A DNA stretch of 64,000 nt from an uncultured Eremococcus sp. (GTDB taxonomy: Bacteria > Bacillota > Bacilli > Lactobacillales > Aerococcaceae). Both the position numbers and the translations under genes were made by a program. The stretch is taken from assembly GCA_943914835.1 (NCBI GenBank), contig CALUDO010000004.1:1-64000 (forward strand), written 5' to 3'. Positions 51,749 through 60,966 of this stretch are shown here, piece by piece (positions within the stretch are counted from its first letter, which is position 1; the number at the start of each line of letters is the position of its first letter). Below the pieces are notes generated by a model. That model was not told where the DNA came from, did no database searches, and saw nothing but the letters and a program-made list of their open reading frames with translations.

Positions 51749-52780
51749 GTGTTAACCACCAAAGATTTTGATTATAATCTACCAGAAGAATTAATCGCTC
51801 AAACACCCTTAAAGGACCGGTCTGCTTCACGCTTATTAGTTTTAAATCGTGAAACTGGGGAAGAGAAGGATACAGATTTCAAACATGTATTAGACTATTT
51901 ACAGCCTGGAGATGCCTTGGTTGTTAATGAGACCCGTGTGATTCCAGCGCGAATATTTGGGGAAAAGCCAGATACTGGTGGCCATTTAGAGGTTCTTCTC
52001 TTAAATAATATTGAAGGGGATCAATGGGAAACCCTGATAAAACCGGCTCGCCGGGCTAAACTAGGAACTGAAATATCTTTCGGTGAGGGTCGTTTAAGGG
52101 CAAAGGTTATCCAAGAGTTAGACCATGGTGGACGCATATTAGAATTTTCTTACCAGGGAGTATTTTTGGAAATCCTAGAGAGTTTAGGGCAAATGCCCTT
52201 GCCTCCTTATATCAAAGAAAAACTAGATGATCCAGATCGTTATCAAACAGTTTATGCTAAAGAAAACGGGTCTGCTGCTGCACCAACTGCTGGTCTTCAC
52301 TTCACACCTGAACTTTTACAAGCAGCTAAAGAGAAAGGGATAGAGGTGATTCCTCTAATCTTACATGTGGGTTTAGGAACCTTTAGACCAGTATCAGTTG
52401 ATCGAATTGAAGATCATACCATGCATGCCGAATTTTATCGTCTTTCCCCTGAAAGTGCCAAGCGAATTAACCAAGTTAAGCAGGCTGGCGGTAAGGTAAC
52501 AGCGGTAGGTACTACCACGGTTAGAACCTTGGAAACGATTAGTCATAACCATGATGGACACATTGTAGCTGATTCTGGTTGGACCTCTATCTTTATAACT
52601 CCAGGTTTTGACTTTCAAGTCGTAGACCACTTAATTACAAACTTCCATTTGCCTCAATCTACCTTGGTAATGTTAGTCTCTGCTTTCTATAACCGTGAGT
52701 CTATTTTAAAAGCCTATGACCATGCTGTGGCTGAAAAATATCGTTTCTTTAGTTTTGGTGACGCCATGTTGATACTTTAA
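51749..52780 (+). CDS. queA: S-adenosylmethionine:tRNA ribosyltransferase-isomerase
   Basis: Makes epoxyqueuosine in tRNA from the preQ1 placed by Tgt. The protein has 343 residues, normal for QueA. DFDYNLPEELIAQTPL starts near residue 6, RLLVLNR follows, and AAPTAGLHFT (near 176) is a family hallmark, with GLGTFRPV near 208. The start is GTG 51749. The AAAGGAAG site is 14 bases upstream, so translation may rely on coupling to ruvB. An alternative TTG at 51719 lies inside ruvB. tgt is not next to it but about 45 kb upstream. Confidence 0.95.
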   Translation: MLTTKDFDYNLPEELIAQTPLKDRSASRLLVLNRETGEEKDTDFKHVLDYLQPGDALVVNETRVIPARIFGEKPDTGGHLEVLLLNNIEGDQWETLIKPARRAKLGTEISFGEGRLRAKVIQELDHGGRILEFSYQGVFLEILESLGQMPLPPYIKEKLDDPDRYQTVYAKENGSAAAPTAGLHFTPELLQAAKEKGIEVIPLILHVGLGTFRPVSVDRIEDHTMHAEFYRLSPESAKRINQVKQAGGKVTAVGTTTVRTLETISHNHDGHIVADSGWTSIFITPGFDFQVVDHLITNFHLPQSTLVMLVSAFYNRESILKAYDHAVAEKYRFFSFGDAMLIL

Positions 52781-52801
52781 AAAATCTAATATCAAGCGAT
52801 C

Positions 52802-52841
52802 GTGAGCCTAGGCAGTTTTCTCTGTTAAGGCTCACTCTTTT
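52802..52841 (+). terminator. Intrinsic terminator after queA
   Basis: GTGAGCCT (52802-52809) and AGGCTCAC (52828-52835) with an 18-base loop, followed by a T-rich tail. It ends the recA-queA repair block. Confidence 0.8.
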
Positions 52842-52903
52842 TATATTTTTCTAATGGTTGACTTTCATAGTATAATGGCACTAGAGAGGAGGGACTAGGA
52901 ACC

Positions 52904-55900
52904 ATGTTCAATGTACAAACAGGTTATTCCTTAATGGCAAGTAATTTGAAAATTCCAGATTATCTGAAAAAAGGGCAGGCTATGGGCTACCAAAGTCTGG
53001 CTATTGCAGATATTAATGTCCTACATGGTGTTTATGATTTCTACCAGAAGGCCAAGGCAATAGGTGTGACCCCTTTAATTGGTATGCGGGTGCAGATGCC
53101 GTCATGGTTGGAGGAAGATCAATTAGATGACTTCTTGGTCTATGCTAGAAGTCAAAAAGGTTTTCAAGGTTTGATTGCCTTATCTAAGACTTTAAACCAT
53201 CACAGTCCCTCAGTTAATGAGATTCGATCGATTATTCGAAAACATAAGGGACATTTGATTTATATTAGTCTTGGTCAAGCCAGTAGTTTAGATCAGTTTA
53301 TTATCCATGATCAAAAACGCTTGGCCCAGGAATTGTTGAAACTCTTGGAAGAAGATTTCTCTAAAGAGAATGTATACTTAGCCTATCAAGTTTCGCCCTT
53401 TAACCAAGTAATATTAGATAAATTTACAGAATTCTGTCAGTCCCAGGAAATTAAGATGGTGGCTAGTCAAAGTGTCACTATGCTTAATGAAGATGATGCT
53501 TTTGTATTAGAGGTTCTAGAAGCTATCAAAGAAAATGAATTAAGTCAAAGTCTTGATTTATCTAGGGAGAAATTTAAGGGTGACCACTATCTACTTGCCG
53601 AAGAAGATTGGCACAAGTTACTTATCGATAATGGTTTAGAAAATTTGTGGCAAACTTGTCAAGACTTGGTTGCTGACTTAGCCTTTCAATTGCCTCAGGA
53701 AAACAACCATTTACCTAGCTTTGATACTGGGAGTGGACTTTCTTCCCAAGATTACTTAAAACAAAAAACTCAGCAAGCCTTAGATCGATTGGGCTTAGGG
53801 GATAAGCCAATTTATAGCCAGCAATTAGCCCATGAATTAAGTGTCATCCATCAGATGGGATACGATGATTATTTCTTAATTGTATGGGATATTATTCGTT
53901 ATTGTCGTAAGCAAGGGATTCAAATGGGTCCTGGACGGGGGTCAGCTCCAGGCTCCTTGGTTGCCTATCTTTTAAAAATATCAGCTGTAGACCCCTTGAA
54001 ATTTAATTTGCTATTTGAACGGTTCCTAAACCCTGAACGCTATACCATGCCAGACATTGATATCGATATTCCTGATAACCGTCGACAAGAGGTCATTGAC
54101 TATGTGGCTCAGAAATACGGTTATTCTCAAGTGGCTCAAATTGCTACTTTTGGAAGCTTTAAGGCCAAGCAGGCTGTTCGAGATGTCTTGAGGGTGACCG
54201 GAGCAAGGGAGGAAGATATGCGGACCTGGTCCAGGATCATCCCAGAAAACCAGAACCAACCTTTAAGCTTAGATGCAGCCTATCAAGCAGATTCAAACTT
54301 TAGAAACTTTGTTGACCAAGATAGAGAACATCGGGCGGTTTATGAAACAGCTATGTCCATAGAGGGGCTCCCGCGGAATATTTCAACCCATGCAGCGGGG
54401 GTAGTTATTAATGATTTCCCTCTGGAAAATATGATCCCTATCTTGGAACGGCCCCAACAACTGATGTTAACCCAATACACGATGCAAGGAGTTGAAGGAT
54501 CAGGGCTTTTAAAGATGGATTTTCTAGGATTGAAAAATCTGACTATCCTATCAGATATTCTTAATTTAGTTGAAAACCACTATCAGGAAACGGTGGTCAT
54601 TGAGGATATTCCTCTTGATGATTCGGACAGTCTGACTATTTTTAGACAGGCGGATACATTTGGTGTCTTTCAGTTTGAGTCACCTGGTATCCGTAAGGTA
54701 CTTAAACAAGTTCAACCCTCTTCTTTTGAAGATATTGTCGCAGTCATTGCCCTTTATCGTCCAGGGCCCATGGGCCAAATCAATCATTTTGTCCGCCGAA
54801 AAAATGGTCAGGAGGCTATTAACTATTTGGTACCCACTCTGGAACCTATTCTGGCCAATACCTATGGCATCATTGTCTACCAAGAACAGGTTATACAGAT
54901 TCTGGTAGAGATGGGAGGATTTAGTTTGGGTCAAGCAGATGTCTTAAGGCGGGCTATGTCCAAGAAAGAAGCCTCCGTCATGGAGCAGGAAAGGCAACAC
55001 TTTATTAATGGGGCTATGTCACAGGGGTATGATAAAGAATTAGCTAAGCAGGTTTATCAATATATTTATGAATTTTCAAATTATGGCTTTAACCGGGCGC
55101 ACGCGGTGGTTTACTCTCTACTCTCTTATCAGTTAGCCTATTTGAAGGCGCATTATCCAGCTGCCTTCTATGTAGCCATCTTGAATAATGGATCAAGCCA
55201 TTTTAAAGATTATTTAAAGGAAATTAAACAGTCTTCCTTAACTATCTATGGTGTGGATATTAATCGAAGTCAGGCTAATTACAGGATTGACGGGGGAGAT
55301 TTACGAGCCGGCTTTGTAGCCATCAAAGGAATTCGTGGGGATTTCATTGATGAAATTCTTAGAGATAGACAGTCCTTAGGTCCTTATCGAGATTTTATGG
55401 ATTTTCTGGGTCGAATATCATCAAAGTATCTTAATGAGAAAACCATTCTTCCCTTAGTTTCTGTAGGAGCCTTTGATCATTTAGGATATAATCGAGCTAC
55501 TTTAATCCATAATCTACCTGCTTTAATCTCGGCTATTAATTTTTCAGGTTTGAATATGAGTCTCTTTGAGGAAATGGCACCTAAAATTAATCCAGTAGGA
55601 GAGCTTACTTTTACTGAGAAGTTGCAGTTAGAAAGGGACTATCTTGGTTTCACTTTGTCGGGCCATCCTGTAGATCCCTATCTCTCTAGGATAAAACAAG
55701 ATTCAGGTTTTTATGAGCTAAGCCAAGTGGCTAATGCTTCTAATCGTCAAAGGATTAAAACCATTGGTCTTTTGGTGAATCGTAAAGACATTCAAACCAA
55801 GCAGGGGCGTCCCATGTCCTTTATTCACTTGGAAGACGATACTGGACACTTGGAAGGGGTGGTCTTCCCTGGGACCTATGAGCGTTACCATCATCTGTTA

Positions 55901-56242
55901 AAGGATCAATGGGTACTCTTGGTTGAAGGAAAATTGCAAACTAACCGACAGGGTAAGCTACAAATCGTTATTCATCGCTTGTCCTTAGCCCAGGACATTA
56001 GGCAAGAAAGACATGATTATGCTTATAAGCAATGCTTCGTTCAGGTGGATTGGCAGCTGCCAGGGGTTATTGACCATTTCAAAGAACTATGTCAGGAAAA
56101 ACCAGGACCCTGTCAGGTGATATTGGTGAATCAAGAGAAAGAAAGTTTTGTTCTCAATCATCAATATCAAATATCATATAGCCAAGAAGTTCAGTCACAA
56201 TTAGTCAGGGCGTTTGGGTCAAAAAATGTAGTTTTTCGCTAA
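52904..56242 (+). CDS. dnaE: DNA polymerase III alpha subunit (DnaE)
   Basis: Second replicative polymerase of Firmicutes, used for primer extension and lagging-strand work beside PolC. It has 1112 residues. The N-terminal PHP domain (about 1-260) has an incomplete His/Asp metal set (for example MFNVQTGYS where many read FVHLH), so it is probably not an active nuclease. The catalytic palm has GPGRGSAPGS near 344 and PDIDIDIPD near 382. The tandem HhH region is followed by a C-terminal OB domain (FIHLEDDTGHLEGVVFP near 970). No 3'-5' exonuclease domain is present, so it is not PolC. A -10 box TATAAT lies at 52871-52876. Confidence 0.96.
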   Translation: MFNVQTGYSLMASNLKIPDYLKKGQAMGYQSLAIADINVLHGVYDFYQKAKAIGVTPLIGMRVQMPSWLEEDQLDDFLVYARSQKGFQGLIALSKTLNHHSPSVNEIRSIIRKHKGHLIYISLGQASSLDQFIIHDQKRLAQELLKLLEEDFSKENVYLAYQVSPFNQVILDKFTEFCQSQEIKMVASQSVTMLNEDDAFVLEVLEAIKENELSQSLDLSREKFKGDHYLLAEEDWHKLLIDNGLENLWQTCQDLVADLAFQLPQENNHLPSFDTGSGLSSQDYLKQKTQQALDRLGLGDKPIYSQQLAHELSVIHQMGYDDYFLIVWDIIRYCRKQGIQMGPGRGSAPGSLVAYLLKISAVDPLKFNLLFERFLNPERYTMPDIDIDIPDNRRQEVIDYVAQKYGYSQVAQIATFGSFKAKQAVRDVLRVTGAREEDMRTWSRIIPENQNQPLSLDAAYQADSNFRNFVDQDREHRAVYETAMSIEGLPRNISTHAAGVVINDFPLENMIPILERPQQLMLTQYTMQGVEGSGLLKMDFLGLKNLTILSDILNLVENHYQETVVIEDIPLDDSDSLTIFRQADTFGVFQFESPGIRKVLKQVQPSSFEDIVAVIALYRPGPMGQINHFVRRKNGQEAINYLVPTLEPILANTYGIIVYQEQVIQILVEMGGFSLGQADVLRRAMSKKEASVMEQERQHFINGAMSQGYDKELAKQVYQYIYEFSNYGFNRAHAVVYSLLSYQLAYLKAHYPAAFYVAILNNGSSHFKDYLKEIKQSSLTIYGVDINRSQANYRIDGGDLRAGFVAIKGIRGDFIDEILRDRQSLGPYRDFMDFLGRISSKYLNEKTILPLVSVGAFDHLGYNRATLIHNLPALISAINFSGLNMSLFEEMAPKINPVGELTFTEKLQLERDYLGFTLSGHPVDPYLSRIKQDSGFYELSQVANASNRQRIKTIGLLVNRKDIQTKQGRPMSFIHLEDDTGHLEGVVFPGTYERYHHLLKDQWVLLVEGKLQTNRQGKLQIVIHRLSLAQDIRQERHDYAYKQCFVQVDWQLPGVIDHFKELCQEKPGPCQVILVNQEKESFVLNHQYQISYSQEVQSQLVRAFGSKNVVFR

Positions 56243-56250
56243 TTGTGAAT

Positions 56251-56264
56251 TGATAACGTTATCA
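56251..56264 (+). promoter_or_regulatory. Candidate cre (CcpA site) upstream of pfkA-pyk
   Basis: TGATAACGTTATCA is a perfect 14-base palindrome fitting the cre core TGWAANCGNTNWCA with one mismatch. It is centred about 66 bases before the likely transcription start. Upstream positions of this kind are associated with CcpA activation, as in the lactococcal las operon. Confidence 0.6.
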
Positions 56265-56287
56265 GTATAAGTTTTCATGACTATTAT

Positions 56288-56316
56288 ATGACTATTTTCA
56301 CAAACAGTGTTAGAAT
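56288..56316 (+). promoter_or_regulatory. Promoter of pfkA-pyk
   Basis: ATGACT (56288-56293) and TAGAAT (56311-56316) with a 17-base spacer, about 33 bases before ATG 56349. Confidence 0.55.
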
Positions 56317-56348
56317 AAACTCATTAAGAAGTTAAGGTAGGTGTATAT

Positions 56349-57320
56349 ATGCAACGAATAGCAGTTTTGACGAGTGGGGGAGATGCCCCGGGAATGAATG
56401 CCGCTGTGAGAGCTGTGGTTGACCAGGGTGGACATTACGGGATTGATGTTTATGGTGTCTATTATGGTTATAAGGGTCTGGTCGAAGGCGACTTTCGTCT
56501 TTTGAAGCCAGCAGATACCCAACATGCACTAAAAGTTGGGGGCACCATGCTATATTCTTCACGATTCCCAGAATTTGCTGAACCAGATTATCAAGCAAAG
56601 GCAGTTCAGCAACTTAAAGACAATCAAATCGACGGCTTAGTTGTTATAGGGGGAGACGGTTCTTTCCAGGGTGCTTTGGCCTTGACTAAGCTAGGTTTTC
56701 CTGCTGTTGGAATTCCAGGCACTATCGACAATGATATTCCTGGAACTGAGTATACGATTGGTTTCGATACAGCTGTTTCATCAGCCTTAGAATCGATTGA
56801 TCGGATTTCAGACACAGCAGCATCTCATAATCGAACTTTCGTGATTGAAGTGATGGGACGTCATGCGGGTGATATTGCTATTTGGGCTGGCGTGGCTGCT
56901 GGGGCGGATGCTATAGTCGTTCCAGAGAATCCTTTCGATATGGAAGATATCGCTAGACGGGTGAAATCTGGCCGAAAACATGGTAAAGATTATTCCTTAA
57001 TTGTTCTGGCTGAAGGTGTATCTAAAGTGGAGGATTTTGTTGAAAAATACCAAGTACTTGCACCCGATGAGAGTGTTCGCGGTGTCACTTTATCTCACGT
57101 TCAACGTGGTGGCGCACCAACTTCTCGTGACCGTGTTTTCGCTACTCTCATGGGAGCTCGCGCAGTGGACTGCTTGAGACAAGGTAAACAAGGAATCTAC
57201 CTAGGAGTTCAAGGGGAACAACTGGCTGAGTTCGATATTGTTGACACCTTGGGTTCATCCAAACACAAAATTAGACAAGACTTATATAATCTCAATCGCG
57301 ATTTAAATGATCGTATGTAA
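56349..57320 (+). CDS. pfkA: ATP-dependent 6-phosphofructokinase
   Basis: Commits fructose 6-phosphate to glycolysis, 323 residues. The ATP-binding TSGGDAPGMNAAVRA near residue 9 and the catalytic GTIDNDIPGTEYTIGFDTA near 122 (catalytic Asp) are present. VEVMGR-type FVIEVMGRHAG lies near 159. Gly in GGDAPG identifies the ATP-dependent type. AGGTAGG precedes the ATG. pyk follows 21 bases on, so the two glycolytic kinases form one operon behind a cre-like palindrome. Confidence 0.97.
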   Translation: MQRIAVLTSGGDAPGMNAAVRAVVDQGGHYGIDVYGVYYGYKGLVEGDFRLLKPADTQHALKVGGTMLYSSRFPEFAEPDYQAKAVQQLKDNQIDGLVVIGGDGSFQGALALTKLGFPAVGIPGTIDNDIPGTEYTIGFDTAVSSALESIDRISDTAASHNRTFVIEVMGRHAGDIAIWAGVAAGADAIVVPENPFDMEDIARRVKSGRKHGKDYSLIVLAEGVSKVEDFVEKYQVLAPDESVRGVTLSHVQRGGAPTSRDRVFATLMGARAVDCLRQGKQGIYLGVQGEQLAEFDIVDTLGSSKHKIRQDLYNLNRDLNDRM

Positions 57321-57341
57321 GGTAAATCAAAGGAGAAAGAA

Positions 57342-59099
57342 ATGAAAAAAACAAAGATTGTTTGTACCATTGGGCCTGCTTCAGATTCACCTGAAATGTT
57401 AGAAAAACTAGTAGCGGCCGGCATGAATGTTGCTCGACTTAACTTCTCTCATGGTGACCATGAGGAACAAGGCCTTCGCTTTAAAAATCTAAGAGAGATT
57501 CGAGAAAAAACAGGACAAAACCTAGGCATTTTACTGGATACTAAGGGACCAGAAATTCGGACGCATATGATGAAGGATGATTTGGTTCATCTAGAAAAAG
57601 GTCATGATGTGATTGTTAGCATGGAAGAAGTCCTAGGAACTGCAGATAAATTCTCAGTCACTTATGAAAACTTAATCGAAGATGTGGCGGTTGGTGGCCA
57701 TATTCTTTTAGACGATGGTTTGATTGACCTGGTGGTTAAAGAAATTAATAAGGACAAGGGCGAAATCTTAACGGAAGTCGTTAATTCTGGGATTTTGAAG
57801 TCACGTAAAGGTGTAAATGTCCCTAATGTTTCCTTACAGTTACCAGGAATTACCGAAAAGGATGATCGAGATATTCGATTTGGTTTAACTCAAGGAATTG
57901 ACTTTATCGCAGCTTCTTTTGTTAGACGTGCCTCTGACGTTCTTGAAATTCGTAATGTCCTTGAAGAAGAAGATCAAACTCACGTTCAAATCTTTTCTAA
58001 AATTGAGAACCAAGAGGGGGTCGATAATATTGATGAAATTATCGAAGTATCCGACGGGATTATGATTGCGCGGGGAGACCTTGGAGTAGAAATCCCAACC
58101 TATGAGGTTCCAATTCTACAGAAATCAATTATTAAAAAGTGTAACTTAGCAGGTAAACCAGTTATTACTGCTACTCAAATGTTAGATTCTATGCAGCATA
58201 ATCCTAGACCGACTCGGGCTGAGGCCAATGATGTTGCCAATGCCATTTACGATGGAACAGATGCTGTTATGTTATCTGGCGAAACAGCTGCAGGAGAATA
58301 TCCTCTAGAGGCCGTTAAGACCATGGCTGCTATTTGTAATCGGACTGAAGAGGATCTAGTCGATCAAGATTGGGTAACTCTTAAGGAATTCGACAAGCAT
58401 GATTTAACTGAATCCATTGGGCAAGCTGTGGGGCACACTGCTAGAAATCTGGGCATTGAAACGATTGTAGCAGCTACCTCTTCTGGTCACACTGCCCGGA
58501 TGATTGCTAAATACAGACCTAAGGCAAATATCATTGCTGCCACCTTCTCTGAAAAGACCATGCGGAAATTATCCATTACTTGGGGTGTTCAGGCCTATGT
58601 GATTGATGTGCCGCAATCCACTGATAATATGTTAGATTCAGCAACTAAATTAGTGGTTGAAGAAAACTTTGCCAATGAAGGAGATTTAATTATCATCACA
58701 GCTGGAGTACCAGTTGGAGAAAGTGGTACAACCAACCTAATGAAGGTTCAATTAATTGCTGAAGAGATTACTAAGGCAGTCGGAGTGGGTCGCTCTACCG
58801 CTATTGGACGTGTTGTGCTAGCTGATTCTGCTGACCAAGCGCAAGCTAAAATGACACCAGGCGCTATTCTAGTAGCCAAATCAACTGATAAGACTTATAT
58901 GCCTGCCATTGAACAAGCTGGTGCTATTATCATTGAAAATGGTGGCATGACATCTCACGCAGCAATTGTGGGCGTTGAGTTAGGTATTCCAGTTATTGTG
59001 GGGGCCGATGGTATTTTTGATTTACTTGAAGAAAACCAATTAGTCACCGTTGATGCGCGAAGAGGCCGTGTATTTAGAGGAGCAAGCGTAAATATTTAA
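57342..59099 (+). CDS. pyk: Pyruvate kinase with C-terminal PEP-utilising domain
   Basis: Converts PEP and ADP to pyruvate and ATP. The protein has 585 residues, about 100 longer than the minimal enzyme because of a C-terminal PEP-utilising mobile domain (GAILVAKSTDKTY and MTSHAAIVG, about 500-585). That form is typical of Bacilli. IVCTIGPAS near 5, RLNFSHG near 31, the catalytic FSKIENQEG near 218, and MIARGDLGVE near 243 are all present. AGGAG lies 8 bases before the ATG. The His of the extra domain lies in TSHA. Confidence 0.97.
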   Translation: MKKTKIVCTIGPASDSPEMLEKLVAAGMNVARLNFSHGDHEEQGLRFKNLREIREKTGQNLGILLDTKGPEIRTHMMKDDLVHLEKGHDVIVSMEEVLGTADKFSVTYENLIEDVAVGGHILLDDGLIDLVVKEINKDKGEILTEVVNSGILKSRKGVNVPNVSLQLPGITEKDDRDIRFGLTQGIDFIAASFVRRASDVLEIRNVLEEEDQTHVQIFSKIENQEGVDNIDEIIEVSDGIMIARGDLGVEIPTYEVPILQKSIIKKCNLAGKPVITATQMLDSMQHNPRPTRAEANDVANAIYDGTDAVMLSGETAAGEYPLEAVKTMAAICNRTEEDLVDQDWVTLKEFDKHDLTESIGQAVGHTARNLGIETIVAATSSGHTARMIAKYRPKANIIAATFSEKTMRKLSITWGVQAYVIDVPQSTDNMLDSATKLVVEENFANEGDLIIITAGVPVGESGTTNLMKVQLIAEEITKAVGVGRSTAIGRVVLADSADQAQAKMTPGAILVAKSTDKTYMPAIEQAGAIIIENGGMTSHAAIVGVELGIPVIVGADGIFDLLEENQLVTVDARRGRVFRGASVNI

Positions 59100-59109
59100 T
59101 TTTAGGCTA

Positions 59110-59160
59110 ACGAACAATCATGAAATGGGTTATAATTTCTATTGATTGTTCGTTTATTTT
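59110..59160 (+). terminator. Intrinsic terminator after pyk
   Basis: ACGAACAATCA (59110-59120) and TGATTGTTCGT (59143-59153), with inner GAAAT / ATTTC pairing, followed by a T-rich tail. Confidence 0.85.
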
Positions 59161-59180
59161 TTGATTAAAGAGGTGAGAGA

Positions 59181-60035
59181 ATGGTTAAATATGGATCCGT
59201 CGTTGAAGCTAAAGTGAATGAATGTAAAGATCAAACAAGTTATTGGGCGACTTACCAAGGGGCTAAGTTTAAAATCGTAGATAATCAGGACCTTGTCCCC
59301 GGACAAATGGTTCGAGGCATCATTTATGCTGATCGAGAAGGACAAGCTTGTATTCAGCTGGACCTGCCTAGGGTAGACTTTGATCATTTTGCTTGGGCTA
59401 AAGTTGTTGGCGTTCAAACCGATATGGGGGTCTTTCTTGATATAGGCTTAGTGAATAAAGATATTGTCTTATCTATGGATGATCTCCCTGAAGATAAACA
59501 AAACTGGCCCAAGAAGGGTGACCAGGTTTATGTGTCATTAGAGGTCGACAAAAAAAATCGTTTATGGGCCAAACTAGCTACAGATGAAGATATGCAGGGG
59601 ATTATAAGGTCAGCCCCTAGTCGATTAATGAATCAGGACCTTAGGGTTAGAATCTATCGAATTATGGGTGTCGGTTTGCAGGCCGTATCTGATGAAGGTT
59701 ACCGGGTCTTTATTCATGAAAGTGAACTTGAAGCAAGACCACGCTTGGGGCAAAGCTTATCAGTTCGAGTGATTGATGTTCATAGGGATGGACGACTGAA
59801 TGCCTCTATGAAACCTAGGGCCTATGAGGTTATCGATCAGGATGCCCAGATGATTTTGCAGCTTTTGGAACGGATTCCCAGCCACTCATTAGCTCTTCAT
59901 GATAAGTCTCACCCAACAGATATCCGAAACCAATTGGGTATTTCCAAGAAACAATTTAAGAGAGCGGTGGGAAGCCTTATGAAGAATGGTAAAATTCAGC
60001 AAATTAAGGATGAAGGGATTTTTCTAAATGACTGA
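59181..60035 (+). CDS. cvfB: S1-domain RNA-binding protein CvfB
   Basis: RNA-binding regulator of 284 residues of the CvfB/YitL family, linked in Staphylococcus to virulence factor expression. An N-terminal S1-like domain is followed by a second S1 domain (VVGVQTDMGVFLDIGLVNKD near 73) and a third (about 145-210). A C-terminal winged helix reads IRNQLGISKKQFKRAVGSL near 250. GAGGTGAG precedes the ATG. Its end overlaps the xerD start by 8 bases. Confidence 0.93.
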   Translation: MVKYGSVVEAKVNECKDQTSYWATYQGAKFKIVDNQDLVPGQMVRGIIYADREGQACIQLDLPRVDFDHFAWAKVVGVQTDMGVFLDIGLVNKDIVLSMDDLPEDKQNWPKKGDQVYVSLEVDKKNRLWAKLATDEDMQGIIRSAPSRLMNQDLRVRIYRIMGVGLQAVSDEGYRVFIHESELEARPRLGQSLSVRVIDVHRDGRLNASMKPRAYEVIDQDAQMILQLLERIPSHSLALHDKSHPTDIRNQLGISKKQFKRAVGSLMKNGKIQQIKDEGIFLND

Positions 60036-60945
60036 TTCGTCAGAGACCTTTGGTGATTTGTTGGAAGATTTCTTACGGTTTATGGAAATTGATCAGGGAC
60101 GAAGTCAGAATACTCTAGATTCATATAAATACGATCTTAAAAAGTTCTTTCATTATGTTAAGGATCAGGGATTAGAGGATATTCAGGCAATCGATACTGA
60201 TTTTATTCGTGCTTTTATATCAAGTATGTATGATCAAGCTTATGCTCGGACAACCGCAAGTCGTATTTTGTCCGCTTTGAGATCTTTTTATCATTTTTTG
60301 ATGATTGAACAAGTGGTAGATAAGAATCCCATGACCTTGATTGAAAGCCCCAAAAAGGAACGTCGGTTACCTGAAAGTCTAACTCTTGATGAAGTGGAAG
60401 CCATTCTGATGACCCCAGATACAGAGACAAATATAGGTATTCGGGATCGAGCTATTTTTGAGACCTTGTATGCTACAGGCTTAAGAGTGAGTGAGTTAGT
60501 CAACCTTCAAATAAAAGACCTTCATTTAGACTTGGGTTTTGCTCAAACTCTTGGAAAAGGGAATAAGGAAAGAATGGTCCCTTTGGGAGATGAGGCAGCC
60601 TTTTGGATTCAAAAGTATTTGGACCAAGTTCGTTTTCAATGGGCTGGGAAGAATCCCAAACCAAAGGCTGACTACCTTTTTCTAACACGTAGAGGTCAGG
60701 GCTTTACACGTCAGGGGATCTGGAAATCGCTGAATAAGTACGTTTTAGCAGCAGGGATTAACAAAAAAGTTTCGCCGCATATCTTGCGCCATTCTTTTGC
60801 AACTCATATACTAGAAAATGGAGCAGACTTACGTCTTGTTCAAGACTTACTTGGACATGAGAATATTTCAACGACTCAAATTTATACCCATATTTCACAC
60901 TATCGTTTACAGGAAATTTATCGACAATCATTTCCTAGGTCATGA
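60028..60945 (+). CDS. xerD: Site-specific tyrosine recombinase XerD
   Basis: Resolves chromosome dimers at dif, assisted by FtsK (encoded in this window). The protein has 305 residues. An N-terminal SAM-like core-binding domain (about 8-95) is followed by the catalytic domain. The first Arg is in ATGLRVSELVNL near 154, Lys in LGKGNKERMVPL near 176, His-Arg in HILRHSFATH near 250, His in LLGHENIS near 276, and the nucleophile Tyr in TTQIYTH near 285. All catalytic residues are present. Assignment as XerD and not a phage integrase rests on the cvfB-xerD-...-scpA neighbourhood. No dif site was identified. Confidence 0.93.
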   Translation: MTDSSETFGDLLEDFLRFMEIDQGRSQNTLDSYKYDLKKFFHYVKDQGLEDIQAIDTDFIRAFISSMYDQAYARTTASRILSALRSFYHFLMIEQVVDKNPMTLIESPKKERRLPESLTLDEVEAILMTPDTETNIGIRDRAIFETLYATGLRVSELVNLQIKDLHLDLGFAQTLGKGNKERMVPLGDEAAFWIQKYLDQVRFQWAGKNPKPKADYLFLTRRGQGFTRQGIWKSLNKYVLAAGINKKVSPHILRHSFATHILENGADLRLVQDLLGHENISTTQIYTHISHYRLQEIYRQSFPRS

Positions 60946-60966
60946 TTATTAGAAAGAGGATGAACC

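Noticed and set aside
51719..51749. Longer queA starting at TTG 51719
   Set aside because: It would lie inside ruvB with the only ribosome-like sequence downstream of it. The resulting N-terminal extension is unlike QueA.
52858..52876. TTGACT followed by TATAAT before dnaE as a promoter pair
   Set aside because: The spacer is only 7 bases, too short for a sigma-A promoter. Only the -10 hexamer is retained as a possibility.
59131..59136. TATAAT between pyk and cvfB as a promoter for cvfB
   Set aside because: It falls within the loop of the pyk terminator and has no -35 element at proper spacing. A promoter there cannot be excluded but is not supported.
60028..60945. Tyrosine recombinase as a sign of a prophage or integrative element
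   Set aside because: Sequence features and the cvfB-scpA neighbourhood fit housekeeping XerD. No other mobile-element gene, repeat or attachment site is present.
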